60,566 nucleotides of DNA from Anaerolineaceae bacterium (GCA_003524305.1 DQHW01000011.1:97693-158258); one strand, 5' to 3'; positions 8,369-16,770 are shown, counted from the first letter of the stretch. The notes: a model not told the origin generated them from the sequence alone. Made by a program: numbers and translations.

Positions 8369-8409
8369 AACCTTGCCAAGGTTAGAAACCTTGGCAAGGT
8401 TAGTTTTTT
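8369..8409 (+). terminator. Terminator with a perfect 15-bp stem
   Basis: AACCTTGCCAAGGTT (8369-8383) and AACCTTGGCAAGGTT (8387-8401) are perfect reverse complements with a 3-base loop, followed by a T run at 8404-8409. Each arm is itself nearly palindromic. It follows the mannosyltransferase gene and is the first of three palindromes in 160 bases. Confidence 0.85.
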
Positions 8410-8458
8410 AAGGTGGTCAAAAACCAGCCTACCGGGACTATTATTTTCCTTCAATATA

Positions 8459-8494
8459 CCCCACGGATTTAAAATCCGTGGGGGGGGTTCTTTT
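8459..8494. repeat. Palindromic element, possible second terminator
   Basis: CCCCACGGATTT (8459-8470) faces AAATCCGTGGGG (8472-8483), followed by extra G and a short T run at 8490-8494. It could end either converging transcript, but the clustering with two other palindromes suggests a dispersed repeat. Confidence 0.5.
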
Positions 8495-8501
8495 TAACAT
8501 C

Positions 8502-8523
8502 GGGGCAATTCGTGAATTGCCCC
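8502..8523. repeat. Palindromic repeat with GGGCAATTC core, copy 1
   Basis: GGGGCAATTC, then GT, then GAATTGCCCC. The same core occurs at 18114-18147. No T run follows on either strand, so a terminator role is unlikely. Confidence 0.6.
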
Positions 8524-8537
8524 TACCTCTTTGATTG

Positions 8538-9989
8538 TTAGAATGGGCCATAATTGATTATCGTGCCCAGCCAGAGGAAGAAAATGGTCACTGGCACGAT
8601 CACCAGCCAAAGTTTGGCCGTCCACTTGATCCACTTGCCGTAGCTGACCGCGGCCAACCCCAGGGTGATCAATAACACCGGGTTGGTGGGATAAGCCAGA
8701 TTTGAAAAGCCATCGCCAAAACAGTAGGCAGTGACGGTAAGCTGACGGGTTACTCCCACCAGATCCGCCAGAGGAACCAGAATGGGCATCATTAAGACTG
8801 CTTTAGCACCTGCCGAACCAATGAATAGTTCCATCACCAGCGCCAGCACGTAAATGATAATGATCGCCACCAGCGGTGAAGTGGTCTGCAGCATGCCAGC
8901 CGCGCTATGGAGTATGGTATCCATCACACCGCCGGACGTGACAATAAATTTGATGCTGGCTGCCATGAGGATAAGCGGAATGCCAGGCGCCATGCCGCTG
9001 ATGCCCTCAAGCATGGCTTTGCCAATTAACTTGCCCTTGGCGCCAGAAATGAACCCTGAAAGCAGCCCGCCGACAAAGAAAAGCACTCCCACCAACGGCA
9101 AAGCGTAGTCGGCCAGAAATTGAATTCTTGAGCTGCCGAACAAGGTCAAGATGATCAAAATTACAAAGATACCAAAAGTAAGACCAGCCAGACCCAGTCT
9201 GCCGCCGCCGGCTGCCATGCCATCCAGGTCAAGTTTGGCATATCGTTTACGCTCGGCTTGATCTTCCTTGAAGATATAAGAGGCTTCAGGGTTGCGGTCA
9301 ATTTTCTTGGCGTATGAGACTAAAAACCAGATCAAAACAAGATAGACGGCGATAAAGATGGGGATGCGAAACGCCCAACCTGAAAAAGCAGGCAAGCCAG
9401 CCAGTTTTTGCGCCACCCCAATGGTGAAGGGGTTGGTGATGGCCGCAGAAAAGCCCATGTTGGTTGCCAAAATACTCATACCAAGCCCCACCAGTGCATC
9501 CCAACCCAGGGAATAAGACAAGGCAATCATGAGCGGAACGAGCGGCACAATTTCTTCAAACAGCCCCAAAAACGAACCGAGCAGCATGAAGAATAAGCAG
9601 ATCACCACCAACAACAGGTACTTCTGTTTGCCAAAGGTCTTTACTATGCGAGCAAGTACGGATTTTAATATGCCGCATTTATCCAGCACGGCAAAGGCAG
9701 CGCTGACCAGTAGAATAAAAACGATAATCGTGATAATCACCAGGGCATCCGGTCCGCCTAACACTTCAATGGGGGCAGTCAGCCAGCGCCAGATGGGATA
9801 ATCCACACCAGTGGTAACCTGGTAGGAATCCGGGTTGATCACCTCGCGGCCGTCAACCAGGGTGCGTTCGTAAGCGCCGGTGGGCAGCACGCGGGTAAGT
9901 ACGCCCGCAACGAGCATCAATAAAAGAATGATGAGTGCAGATTGAATAAAAGCTTTCTTGCTGATCTGAGCGCCAGCTTTTTCGTCCAT
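8538..9989 (-). CDS. YfcC-family membrane transporter
   Basis: 483 residues from ATG at 9989 with GAGG 7 bases upstream. A hydrophobic protein with about 11-12 predicted membrane helices. The N-terminal segment (LIILLLMLVAGVLTRVLPTG), the conserved LGLFEEIVPLVPLMIALSY loop, and SILATNMGFSAAITNPFTIG match the YfcC/DcuC-like C4-dicarboxylate or basic amino acid carrier family. The C-terminal part repeats such features (GSAGAKAVLMMPILVPLAD, FGDGFSNLAYPTNPVLL), consistent with two inverted halves carrying re-entrant loops. The transported compound is not evident. It is transcribed alone, convergent with the gene and palindrome cluster at 8.3-8.5 kb. Confidence 0.85.
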   Translation of the reverse strand: MDEKAGAQISKKAFIQSALIILLLMLVAGVLTRVLPTGAYERTLVDGREVINPDSYQVTTGVDYPIWRWLTAPIEVLGGPDALVIITIIVFILLVSAAFAVLDKCGILKSVLARIVKTFGKQKYLLLVVICLFFMLLGSFLGLFEEIVPLVPLMIALSYSLGWDALVGLGMSILATNMGFSAAITNPFTIGVAQKLAGLPAFSGWAFRIPIFIAVYLVLIWFLVSYAKKIDRNPEASYIFKEDQAERKRYAKLDLDGMAAGGGRLGLAGLTFGIFVILIILTLFGSSRIQFLADYALPLVGVLFFVGGLLSGFISGAKGKLIGKAMLEGISGMAPGIPLILMAASIKFIVTSGGVMDTILHSAAGMLQTTSPLVAIIIIYVLALVMELFIGSAGAKAVLMMPILVPLADLVGVTRQLTVTAYCFGDGFSNLAYPTNPVLLITLGLAAVSYGKWIKWTAKLWLVIVPVTIFFLWLGTIINYGPF

Positions 9990-10047
9990 GGGTGACCTCG
10001 TTGTGATGATTGGATTTGAAATAGTGTATAAGCGGTTGGCGTGATTG

Positions 10048-10746
10048 TCAACTGGTTAACAGTAGCCGAATTTGAAACAACAACTCATTTTTAAGTTTGT
10101 TTTTTACCCAAATCTTTTGTTTTTCAGACAGCACTTCACCCATACCTGAAAGGATTGCATGATTACTCAGGTTTTCCAAAAGACCACAACACTTCTCAAG
10201 AAATTCTTTATAAGACATATCCATTCTTTGTTCTATTAGTTTTTCATTTACTGGCCAATTATTTACTAAAAAGAACCAGGTATCATAGATATCACGGTTG
10301 GCTTTTCCAATTCTTTCATAAAAAGCGACCATTTTATTGGCAGCCATGTCGCCTCGTTCCATCACTTTCATTGGAATTCCAAGATATGACAAAATTACAA
10401 ATTTTGAACCGAAATTTCTGAGGTTTATTTCTACTTTGACATTCTGCGAACCCGGCATCTTTTCTGAATAATCAAGAATATAAACAAACCCATTCCTTTT
10501 CTTATCAACTCTTTTTAATGTTCCGTAGTTTTTCAGCAGATCGTTGACTTGTTCAAAAACATCGTTTGCTTTGGAAATATCCAGCAGATCAAAATCAAGG
10601 TCAACTGAAAACCGGTCCAGGTCATAGAACAAGTTCGCCGCAGTCCCTCCTTTAAACCCCATAATCGGTCCAATAGCCGAATCGGAATAGATATCTTTTA
10701 GTATTCTGATCAAGATTCTTTTATGAACGATGGGATCGATTGTCAT
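10048..10746 (-). CDS. AbiEii-type nucleotidyltransferase toxin
   Basis: 232 residues. The N-terminal third carries the nucleotidyltransferase signature of AbiEii/AbiGii: GFKGGTAANLFYD followed by RFSVDLDFDLL, which supplies the GG(S/T) turn and the acidic metal-binding pair. Members of this family are type IV toxins, some of which transfer nucleotides to tRNA 3' ends and stop growth. The gene overlaps the antitoxin gene by 26 bases and lies downstream of it, the usual order. Visually more AT-rich than its neighbours, which fits acquisition by transfer. The family also includes abortive-infection phage defence loci; whether this one acts on phage is unknown. Confidence 0.88.
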   Translation of the reverse strand: MTIDPIVHKRILIRILKDIYSDSAIGPIMGFKGGTAANLFYDLDRFSVDLDFDLLDISKANDVFEQVNDLLKNYGTLKRVDKKRNGFVYILDYSEKMPGSQNVKVEINLRNFGSKFVILSYLGIPMKVMERGDMAANKMVAFYERIGKANRDIYDTWFFLVNNWPVNEKLIEQRMDMSYKEFLEKCCGLLENLSNHAILSGMGEVLSEKQKIWVKNKLKNELLFQIRLLLTS

Positions 10747-11329
10747 TTAAATCTCCCTCCACTGAACTTCGATAGACATTTACACGTTTGATAAAAGTTG
10801 AAATATTCCCATAAATTGGGATAATACTGTTTACCAGATCCCAATCAAGTGATGCAGGTTGATCAAAATGATACTCTTTATTAAGATAAACCGTGTCGAG
10901 AAAAGCTCTCTCTGGAGTCGCAATCGAGTATAAACCCTGATTTATTACACCAATAGAATTGATTAAAATAGAGTTTTTTAGCGTTCTAAATACGATTCTC
11001 TGTCTATCAACCTCAAGTTCTTTTGATTGATAAGATGCCACAAATATCTGACCATAATATTGAAAAGTGACTCCGGTACTTCCTAAAACAGTCTCGAAAC
11101 TAATATATGCAGGTGTATAGATTTTTGTCGCCAACTCAAAACGGTCGTAGTTTTCATCCTTGGCATAGATTCCGCGCCGAATGGGATATAACGCCTTGGT
11201 TTGAATATAATAATTAACGCGTTTACGGGCTGTAGTTACATCAATTCCATCCCATTGCAAGAGCAAGTCTTTAAAAGTAAAGACTGTTTGAGAAGATCTG
11301 AGTAGTGATTTTAAGAATCCGTTTTTCAT
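10721..11329 (-). CDS. AbiEi-type antitoxin and autorepressor
   Basis: 202 residues. The N-terminus looks like a winged helix-turn-helix (VFTFKDLLLQW, then ARKRVNYYIQTKALYPIRRGIY), followed by the AbiEi core (YDRFELATKIYTPAYISFET) and a C-terminal region with ATPERAFLDTVY, all typical of AbiEi-family antitoxins. Known AbiEi proteins bind inverted repeats in their own promoter, and a 43-bp palindrome begins 2 bases upstream of this ATG. There is no clear Shine-Dalgarno sequence, so translation may be leaderless or weak. Its 3' end overlaps the toxin gene, giving translational coupling. Confidence 0.87.
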   Translation of the reverse strand: MKNGFLKSLLRSSQTVFTFKDLLLQWDGIDVTTARKRVNYYIQTKALYPIRRGIYAKDENYDRFELATKIYTPAYISFETVLGSTGVTFQYYGQIFVASYQSKELEVDRQRIVFRTLKNSILINSIGVINQGLYSIATPERAFLDTVYLNKEYHFDQPASLDWDLVNSIIPIYGNISTFIKRVNVYRSSVEGDLNDNRSHRS

Positions 11330-11330
11330 A

Positions 11331-11373
11331 TTAAGAGTTAAAGGTGAGTATAATACTCACTTTTAACTCTTAA
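11331..11373 (-). promoter_or_regulatory. 43-bp palindrome at the AbiE promoter, probable operator
   Basis: Two 21-base arms (11331-11351 and 11353-11373) around a single A, with one mismatch between them; the outer part reads TTAAGAGTTAAA and the inner part GTGAGTAT. It touches the antitoxin start codon at 11329. On the minus strand the centre contains TATACT, which would place the transcript start about 10 bases before ATG. Size, symmetry and position fit the operator bound by an AbiEi autorepressor, inferred from that family. Confidence 0.75.
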
Positions 11374-11600
11374 TATAACACTTATTTGTCTTTTTACAAA
11401 TAGCGGAATAAACCGAACCTGAAATTCGAAATTATTCTGCTTTGAATCTGTGTCGGTATGATATACATTTTTGTATACTAACTTGACATAGAAACCAATC
11501 AATTAGTTTTTACTAATGCTCCAAGTAATGACCAAAATTTTCCAAACACTGGTAAGATAATTCAGTTTTAATATCTCATTTTTAGATTGAATTAAACTGC

Positions 11601-12317
11601 ATGCCCGAAACCACACACACCATTTCCATTTCTGGTAAAACCATTCCCTACAAGATCAGGGTATCCACACGCGCAACCAGGCTGCGGATTACCGTCTCAG
11701 CCAGCGGGGTAACGGTTACACTGCCCAAGGGTGTGCCGCAGCGTGAAGCAGAAAACTTTTTAAAACAAAATTTAGTCTGGCTGAACACTCAATTGGAACG
11801 CACCGCCAGATTGACCAAACCCTCCTCCCTGCCCGCGGATGTGATCCTCTGGCACGGTGAAGCGGTACAGCTTCAACGCATCGAAGAAGCGGATCGTAAA
11901 TCGCGTGTTAAGGTGGAAGCAGCAAAAGGGAGATTAAAGGTATACATGCCTGCCAGTTCAAAAGCCTCCACCCGCCTGGCGGCCGAAGCCTGGATGCGCG
12001 CCAACGCGCGCACCGAGATTGAACAAGTGGTCATTGAACAAGCCCGCCGCATGAACGCCAGACCGAAAGCCGTCAGCATCCGCGACCAGCGCACGCGCTG
12101 GGGAAGCTGCTCAAGCCGGGGAAACTTGGCCTTCAATTGGCGCCTGGTGATGACCCCACCTGGCGTGTTGGAATACGTGGTAGTTCACGAATTGGCACAC
12201 ATGTTTGAACTTAACCACTCCAAAGATTTTTGGGATATTGTCGCCAGGTTTTTCCCTGAATATAAGAAGGCACGCACATGGCTGAGAAAAAATGCCATGT
12301 CATTGAGGGTGGAGTAA
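11601..12317 (+). CDS. YgjP-like (DUF45) zinc metallopeptidase
   Basis: 238 residues. The C-terminal half holds the catalytic signature VVHELAHMFELNHSKDFW: HExxH zinc site plus the third ligand His, preceded by RWGSCSSRGNLAFNWRL, the hallmark of the YgjP/DUF45 (M48-related) group. The N-terminal half is a small beta-rich domain (KIRVSTRATRLRITVSASG). No signal peptide is present, so it should be cytosolic. These enzymes are widely conserved and often sit beside type I restriction loci, but no such system is encoded here and the substrate is unknown. Next gene downstream starts 40 bases later, with its own promoter. Confidence 0.88.
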   Translation: MPETTHTISISGKTIPYKIRVSTRATRLRITVSASGVTVTLPKGVPQREAENFLKQNLVWLNTQLERTARLTKPSSLPADVILWHGEAVQLQRIEEADRKSRVKVEAAKGRLKVYMPASSKASTRLAAEAWMRANARTEIEQVVIEQARRMNARPKAVSIRDQRTRWGSCSSRGNLAFNWRLVMTPPGVLEYVVVHELAHMFELNHSKDFWDIVARFFPEYKKARTWLRKNAMSLRVE

Positions 12318-12343
12318 CACTGGAAACTGAAACCCGCACAAGG

Positions 12344-12349
12344 TATAAT
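12344..12349 (+). promoter_or_regulatory. -10 hexamer TATAAT placed for a leaderless start
   Basis: A perfect TATAAT ends 8 bases before the ATG at 12358, so transcription would begin 1-3 bases from the start codon. There is no Shine-Dalgarno sequence between them and no good -35 box. Confidence 0.6.
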
Positions 12350-12357
12350 TCTCCATC

Positions 12358-13374
12358 ATGGAATTCACTTACTATAAAACTTTCCCAATTGAATTAAAAG
12401 AAGAATGGAACCAACTGCTTTCAAAAAGCGCGAATGATGTGCCCTTTTTGCGTTTTGAGTACCTGGCAGATTGGTGGCAGACGCGTGGCGGAGGTGAATG
12501 GCCCCAGGAAGCTGAACTGGCCATCCTTGCAGCCCGTGAAGGATCGGAATTGATAGGAATTGCTCCCCTTTTCATAACCGAACATGAAGGTCACAAAAAA
12601 TTGATGCTGGTCGGCTGCATTGAGATCAGCGACTTTCTTGACCTGATTGTTACAGAGAATCGCGCATCCGCATTTATTGAAGGTTTACTGAACTATGTTT
12701 CAGATCAACTGGTGCCTCAAGGAATTTACTCGATTGATCTGTATAACCTGCTTGACGATTCACCAACCACGCAACATCTTGCCAAAGCCGGAAAAGCCGC
12801 CGGTTATGAAGTGAGCAAAACTGTCTTGCAGCACGCTCCCCGCATCACTCTGCCCGGAGATTGGGAGCAATATCTCGAATCCATTGACAAGAAACAACGC
12901 CACGAGATCAGGCGCAAGATGCGCCGCGCTGCTGAAGCGGATGCCGTTGTGAAGGTCTACTTCACTAAAGACCAATCCAAATTGGAAGAAGACACACAGG
13001 CGTTTCTGAGCTTGATGGCCCAGGACCCCGAAAAAGCAGCATTTTTGACGCCTGCCATGCGCGAACAATTCAAAATCAGCATTCAAACAGCTTTTACGAA
13101 TGGCTGGCTGCAGTTAAGCTTCCTCCAGGTTAATGGTGAAAATGCAGCAGCCTATCTAAATCTGGATTATCAAAACTGCATCTGGGTTTACAACTCCGGC
13201 ATTGACCGCCGTTTTATGGAATACTCGCCAGGATGGGTGCTACTTGGCCATCTCTTGCAATGGGCTAACGAAAACAAACACAGTGTATTTGACTTTTTGC
13301 GCGGCAATGAAGATTATAAATACAAGTTTGGCGCCGTGGATCGGTTTGTTTGTAGAGTTACATTAACCAAATAA
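12358..13374 (+). CDS. GNAT-like N-acyltransferase of the BioF2/FemAB type
   Basis: 338 residues. The protein looks like two fused GNAT folds: an N-terminal part (FLRFEYLADWWQTRGGG, then LAILAAREGSELIGIAPLFI) and a C-terminal part with HEIRRKMRRAAE, AAAYLNLDYQN and PGWVLLGHLLQWANENK, FDFLRGNEDYKYKFG. This ordering is typical of the CelD/BcsL or FemAB-related acetyltransferase family that acylates or adds amino acids to cell-surface polymers. Substrate is unknown. The gene follows a TATAAT at 8 bases and has no ribosome site, so it may be translated from a leaderless mRNA. A bidirectional terminator lies beyond it. Confidence 0.8.
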   Translation: MEFTYYKTFPIELKEEWNQLLSKSANDVPFLRFEYLADWWQTRGGGEWPQEAELAILAAREGSELIGIAPLFITEHEGHKKLMLVGCIEISDFLDLIVTENRASAFIEGLLNYVSDQLVPQGIYSIDLYNLLDDSPTTQHLAKAGKAAGYEVSKTVLQHAPRITLPGDWEQYLESIDKKQRHEIRRKMRRAAEADAVVKVYFTKDQSKLEEDTQAFLSLMAQDPEKAAFLTPAMREQFKISIQTAFTNGWLQLSFLQVNGENAAAYLNLDYQNCIWVYNSGIDRRFMEYSPGWVLLGHLLQWANENKHSVFDFLRGNEDYKYKFGAVDRFVCRVTLTK

Positions 13375-13548
13375 TTGGTTAGCCATGAAATTTTTATTAG
13401 TTTTTGGAACAACCTTTTCTCTCGCAAAGCAAAGATCGCAAAGAAGATCTTCTTTTGGAAAAAGCAAAACCATATTCTCTGATATTTAAACACTAATACA
13501 AGAACTAATAAAACAAAACAACAATTGCAATACTATACTGTTATAAAC

Positions 13549-13577
13549 AAAAATCGCCATAACTGGCGATTTTTTGA
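13549..13577. terminator. Bidirectional terminator between convergent genes
   Basis: AAAAATCGCCA (13549-13559) pairs with TGGCGATTTTT (13564-13574), loop of 4, with T runs on both strands. It serves the GNAT gene (+) and the M20 peptidase gene (-). The rest of 13375-13636 holds degenerate low-complexity tracts (GCAAAG- and TTTTCG-type words). Confidence 0.85.
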
Positions 13578-13636
13578 TAATTGATATTAAATAATTTTCG
13601 TGCTTTTCGCGTTTTTCGTGGTTAATAGGTTTTGGT

Positions 13637-15124
13637 TTACAACTCTTTTTGTGACCAGCGCACCATAACACGGTAGATGGTGTCTGCCATCTGATGAAAT
13701 TCATCAATGCCAATGCGTTCGTTGACGCCGTGCACTCGGTTTAAGTCTTCTTCGGTGACCACCATGGGCGTGAAGCGATAGACACAATCGCTGATCTCGC
13801 AGAAGTTGCGTGAGTCTGTGCCGCCAAGCATGATGTAAGGCGCCACGGCGACCCCGGGCCAGATCTCGCCAATCACAGATGCAATGTGGCGGTAGGCATC
13901 ACCATCCACAGGCGAAAGAGGGGAAGCTTCCCAGGCTTTTTGGTCCATGGGTTCAAAGGTGACACGTTTATCTTTGATCACGAAGCGGATAAATTCGCAC
14001 ACGTCCGATATGGATTGCCCGGGCAGGATGCGAAAGTTGACCACGGCTTCGGCAACTGAAGGCAGTACGTTGTCTTTCACACCGCTGTGAAATAGGGTGG
14101 GTGCCGTAGTAGTGCGGATGGTGGCATCCGTTTCACCCCTGGCAGAGAGTATCTTTGTGATTATGCCGCCAAACAACCAGAGATTGGCAAAAGCCATCTG
14201 CATCATTGGGGATGCTGCACTGCCCAATCCCTGGAACATGGGTTTCACCATGCGCACATCCGTTGGAAAGCGGTTGTTTTCAAGCCGATTGATGGCACGG
14301 GTTAAAATGCCAATGGCTGTTTCTTTTGGGGGAGTCGAGGAATGTCCGCCGGTTGCCTGGACAGTAAATTTGAGGGAGAGATAACCCTTTTCTGAAATGC
14401 CAATCGTGGCAACATAGCCTTTGACGCCGGGGATAATGCCATCATAAACAGAGCCGCCTTCATCAATTACGGCCTCAACCCTTATACCTTTTTCTTGCAG
14501 GTGTTTGACCACAGCCGTGGCGCCGGTGCCCAAGACTTCTTCGTTGTGGCTAAAGGTCAAAATGATGGTGCGTTCTGGTTTGAATTTTGCAACCAACAGG
14601 GCTTCAACCGATTCGAAAACCGAGATCATTTGGCACTTGATATCCATGGTGCCGCGACCCCAGATGAAGCCGTCTGCAATCTTGCCAGAGAAGGGTGGGT
14701 AAGTCCATTGATCGAGGGTGTGTTCATCGGCAGGGACGACGTCTTGATGGGCCATGAAGACCACAGGGTTGAGCGACGCATCTTTGCCATCCCATGTAAA
14801 GATCATGGTGTGACCATCAACAAGCTCTTTTTTAAGGTTCTTATGGGTGAGAGGATAAGTCTTGGCCAATAAGGCTTGCATGGTTTCAAAATTTTCTTTA
14901 ACATCTTCCAGAGGATCTTCGTGAGAGATCGTTTGGATCTTGATCACAGAAGACAAACGTTCTGCCAATATTTGCGGGTCTTGGGCAAATCTGGGTACCC
15001 CATATTTAAATGTAATTGTGGTGGATGCGGATCTTCTTGAAAATATCAGGGTTTTAATAAGAATAAATGCCAACAAAAAAAGAATTAGAGCAATAATGAT
15101 CACAAGAATACTGGATGGAGACAC
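13637..15124 (-). CDS. M20-family zinc peptidase, membrane-anchored
   Basis: 495 residues, GTG start with GAGG 6 bases upstream. A single N-terminal hydrophobic helix (ILVIIIALILFLLAFILIK) is likely an uncleaved anchor. The M20 metal and catalytic motifs follow: FMAHQDVVPAD, IWGRGTMDIKCQM, HNEEVLGTGA, and a C-terminal HGVNERIG; between them is the dimerisation lid (SLKFTVQATGGHSSTPP). The length and the LGGTDSRNF motif resemble carboxypeptidase S / PM20D1-like enzymes that cleave or join N-acyl amino acids and dipeptides. It is transcribed alone. Substrate specificity is not predictable. Confidence 0.9.
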   Translation of the reverse strand: MSPSSILVIIIALILFLLAFILIKTLIFSRRSASTTITFKYGVPRFAQDPQILAERLSSVIKIQTISHEDPLEDVKENFETMQALLAKTYPLTHKNLKKELVDGHTMIFTWDGKDASLNPVVFMAHQDVVPADEHTLDQWTYPPFSGKIADGFIWGRGTMDIKCQMISVFESVEALLVAKFKPERTIILTFSHNEEVLGTGATAVVKHLQEKGIRVEAVIDEGGSVYDGIIPGVKGYVATIGISEKGYLSLKFTVQATGGHSSTPPKETAIGILTRAINRLENNRFPTDVRMVKPMFQGLGSAASPMMQMAFANLWLFGGIITKILSARGETDATIRTTTAPTLFHSGVKDNVLPSVAEAVVNFRILPGQSISDVCEFIRFVIKDKRVTFEPMDQKAWEASPLSPVDGDAYRHIASVIGEIWPGVAVAPYIMLGGTDSRNFCEISDCVYRFTPMVVTEEDLNRVHGVNERIGIDEFHQMADTIYRVMVRWSQKEL

Positions 15125-15225
15125 GTTTCACCTCGGATTGGAAATGAAGTCTCTTGATAACCACGACCAAGAGAACACAATTACATTCAACCTTTGGATT
15201 ATAGCATCAGGGAAGAGAAACAGCC

Positions 15226-15285
15226 ATGCGCCTGCATGATATGCGTCTGCATGATATGCGCCTGCATTATATGCACCTGATAAAC
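15226..15285. repeat. 15-bp tandem repeat, three copies plus a diverged fourth
   Basis: Units ATGCGCCTGCATGAT, ATGCGTCTGCATGAT, ATGCGCCTGCATTAT and a partial ATGCACCTG follow each other without spacers in the noncoding gap between the M20 peptidase and CBS genes. Each unit contains a near-palindromic ATGC/GCAT pair. Confidence 0.9.
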
Positions 15286-15323
15286 TAATTGCCGCTTATG
15301 ATGAAGACACATGGCTAACCGTG

Positions 15324-15764
15324 TTATTGCATTAATTCCATGCCCACTCTAAAGTTTTCCATACCTGCAATTAATGTTTCTTTATCACTAATCACTGTTT
15401 TAACCACATCAGTAATTGAGATAACCCCGACCACTTTGCCGTCTTTGACCACAGGCAGATGGCGGAAGTTTTTATCCACCATTTGAGCCATACAAGATTC
15501 AGCAGATTGATCCAGACCTACAAAATAGACCTGGCGGGTCATCACATCTTTTAAAGGTGTCGTCAATGTATTGCCTTTTAAATTGCCCTTTCTTACATAA
15601 TCACGCTCAGTAAAAATGCCGAGAAGTTTGTCACCTTCCATGATCAAAACCGCCCCGACATCTTTATCGGTCATCATTTTCAAAGCGTCTTGAATAGTTT
15701 TGTCAGGTGACAATGAAAAAATTACTTTTCCTTTATCGTTTAACATCGATTCCGCAGTAGCCAT
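15324..15764 (-). CDS. Two-CBS-domain protein
   Basis: 146 residues from ATG at 15764, which has GGAGG 5 bases upstream; an in-frame ATG further out is ignored. Two CBS motifs make up the whole protein: the first with KTIQDALKMMTDKDVGAVLI and GIFTERDYVRK, the second with DQSAESCMAQMVDKNFRHLPVV and GVISITDVVK. CBS pairs bind adenine nucleotides or similar ligands and act as energy sensors. There is no attached effector domain, so it probably regulates a partner protein in trans. The four-unit tandem repeat lies downstream of its stop. Confidence 0.9.
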   Translation of the reverse strand: MATAESMLNDKGKVIFSLSPDKTIQDALKMMTDKDVGAVLIMEGDKLLGIFTERDYVRKGNLKGNTLTTPLKDVMTRQVYFVGLDQSAESCMAQMVDKNFRHLPVVKDGKVVGVISITDVVKTVISDKETLIAGMENFRVGMELMQ

Positions 15765-15873
15765 GGTTCCTCCAAAGAAATTGTATATATAATTATGATA
15801 TTGCATTTGATGCAAATAATCAATCCATTTTTGGTCTTATTTACCATAAATCTCAAAATGCAAGGAATAAATT

Positions 15874-16362
15874 ATGAACTATCCTGATGCTGATACACTC
15901 ATCCAGAAATACAAGTTAACGGCTTACATTATTCGACGCCAAACTGAAGGTATTACGAACGAAGAGAGCGTCTTGCAACCCCCGGTACGCGGCAACTGCA
16001 TGAACTGGATTCTTGGCCACATTCTCAATGATCGAAATCTCGTCTTGGGATTATTGGGTGAAAAAAGCGTTTTTAATAAAACCGAAACAGAACGGTATCA
16101 GAGAGAATCGGATCCGGTTACCAGGTTTGAAGATGGTATTCCATTTGATCAATTACTCGAAAAATTTGATCTTTCTCAAAAGCGTATCGTTGCAGGTTTA
16201 AGAGAGATAAGTTCTGAAAGATTAGCTGAAATTGCTGAAGCCGGAACACGCAAAGAAGAAGTTGGCGCTCTCATCTCATTTATCCACTGGCACGAAACTT
16301 ATCACACCGGCCAATTTGAGCTGTTGAGACAATTGGCTGGCAAGAACGACAAGGTCATCTAA
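15874..16362 (+). CDS. DinB-family protein
   Basis: 162 residues forming the expected four-helix bundle. The three metal-binding histidines of the DinB/YfiT fold can be seen: one in WILGHILNDRN and two in FIHWHETYHTGQ. The Shine-Dalgarno is AAGGA 8 bases before ATG. Many DinB proteins are thiol transferases that use bacillithiol, mycothiol or glutathione, but the cofactor here is unknown. It sits 18 bases upstream of an SRPBCC-domain gene and probably forms an operon with it. Confidence 0.85.
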   Translation: MNYPDADTLIQKYKLTAYIIRRQTEGITNEESVLQPPVRGNCMNWILGHILNDRNLVLGLLGEKSVFNKTETERYQRESDPVTRFEDGIPFDQLLEKFDLSQKRIVAGLREISSERLAEIAEAGTRKEEVGALISFIHWHETYHTGQFELLRQLAGKNDKVI

Positions 16363-16380
16363 CCCTCAAGGAGGTGAATG

Positions 16381-16770
16381 ATGGAAAAGATAATCGTAAG
16401 TGTGGATCTTCCAGTAAAAAACGATGTACTCTTTCACGCCTGGCTGGATAGTGCTGAACATTCGGCATTTACCGGGTCAGAAGCGGTGATTGATCCATGC
16501 GTCGGAGGAAGTTTCAGCGCCTGGGAGGGCTACATCTGGGGTAAAACACTTGAAATGGAATCACCTACCAGAATTGTTCAATCATGGCGGACTACCGAAT
16601 TTTCAGATGCTGATTCAGATTCCAACCTTGAAGTCCTTTTGGAGCCCACTTCAAAAGGGACACGCTTGACCATCCATCACACAGGCATCCCAGACGGACA
16701 AGGTGATATGTACCGCGAAGGTTGGGAAGAGTATTATTTCAGACCCATGTTGGAATACTTTGGCGAGTAG
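16381..16770 (+). CDS. SRPBCC/AHSA1-like domain protein
   Basis: 129 residues. Two ATG codons lie in tandem (16378 and 16381); the second is better spaced (6 bases) from the strong GGAGG at 16370. The pattern IIVSVDLPVKNDVLFHAWLDS, GGSFSAWEGYIWGKTLEME and TRLTIHHTGIPDG...GWEEYYFRPM fits the AHSA1 (activator of Hsp90 ATPase homologue 1) branch of the SRPBCC fold, with a hydrophobic ligand cavity. Function is unknown. Co-encoding with DinB and likely co-transcription suggest a shared small-molecule or detoxification role, inferred. Confidence 0.8.
   Translation: MEKIIVSVDLPVKNDVLFHAWLDSAEHSAFTGSEAVIDPCVGGSFSAWEGYIWGKTLEMESPTRIVQSWRTTEFSDADSDSNLEVLLEPTSKGTRLTIHHTGIPDGQGDMYREGWEEYYFRPMLEYFGE

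Noticed and set aside
8459..8523. CRISPR-like spacing of the palindromes
   Set aside because: The repeats differ in sequence and are not regularly spaced with unique spacers; no cas gene is present.
10048..11329. AbiE pair as part of a larger defence island
   Set aside because: Neighbours (YfcC transporter, metallopeptidase) are ordinary; no restriction, recombinase or other defence gene is next to it.
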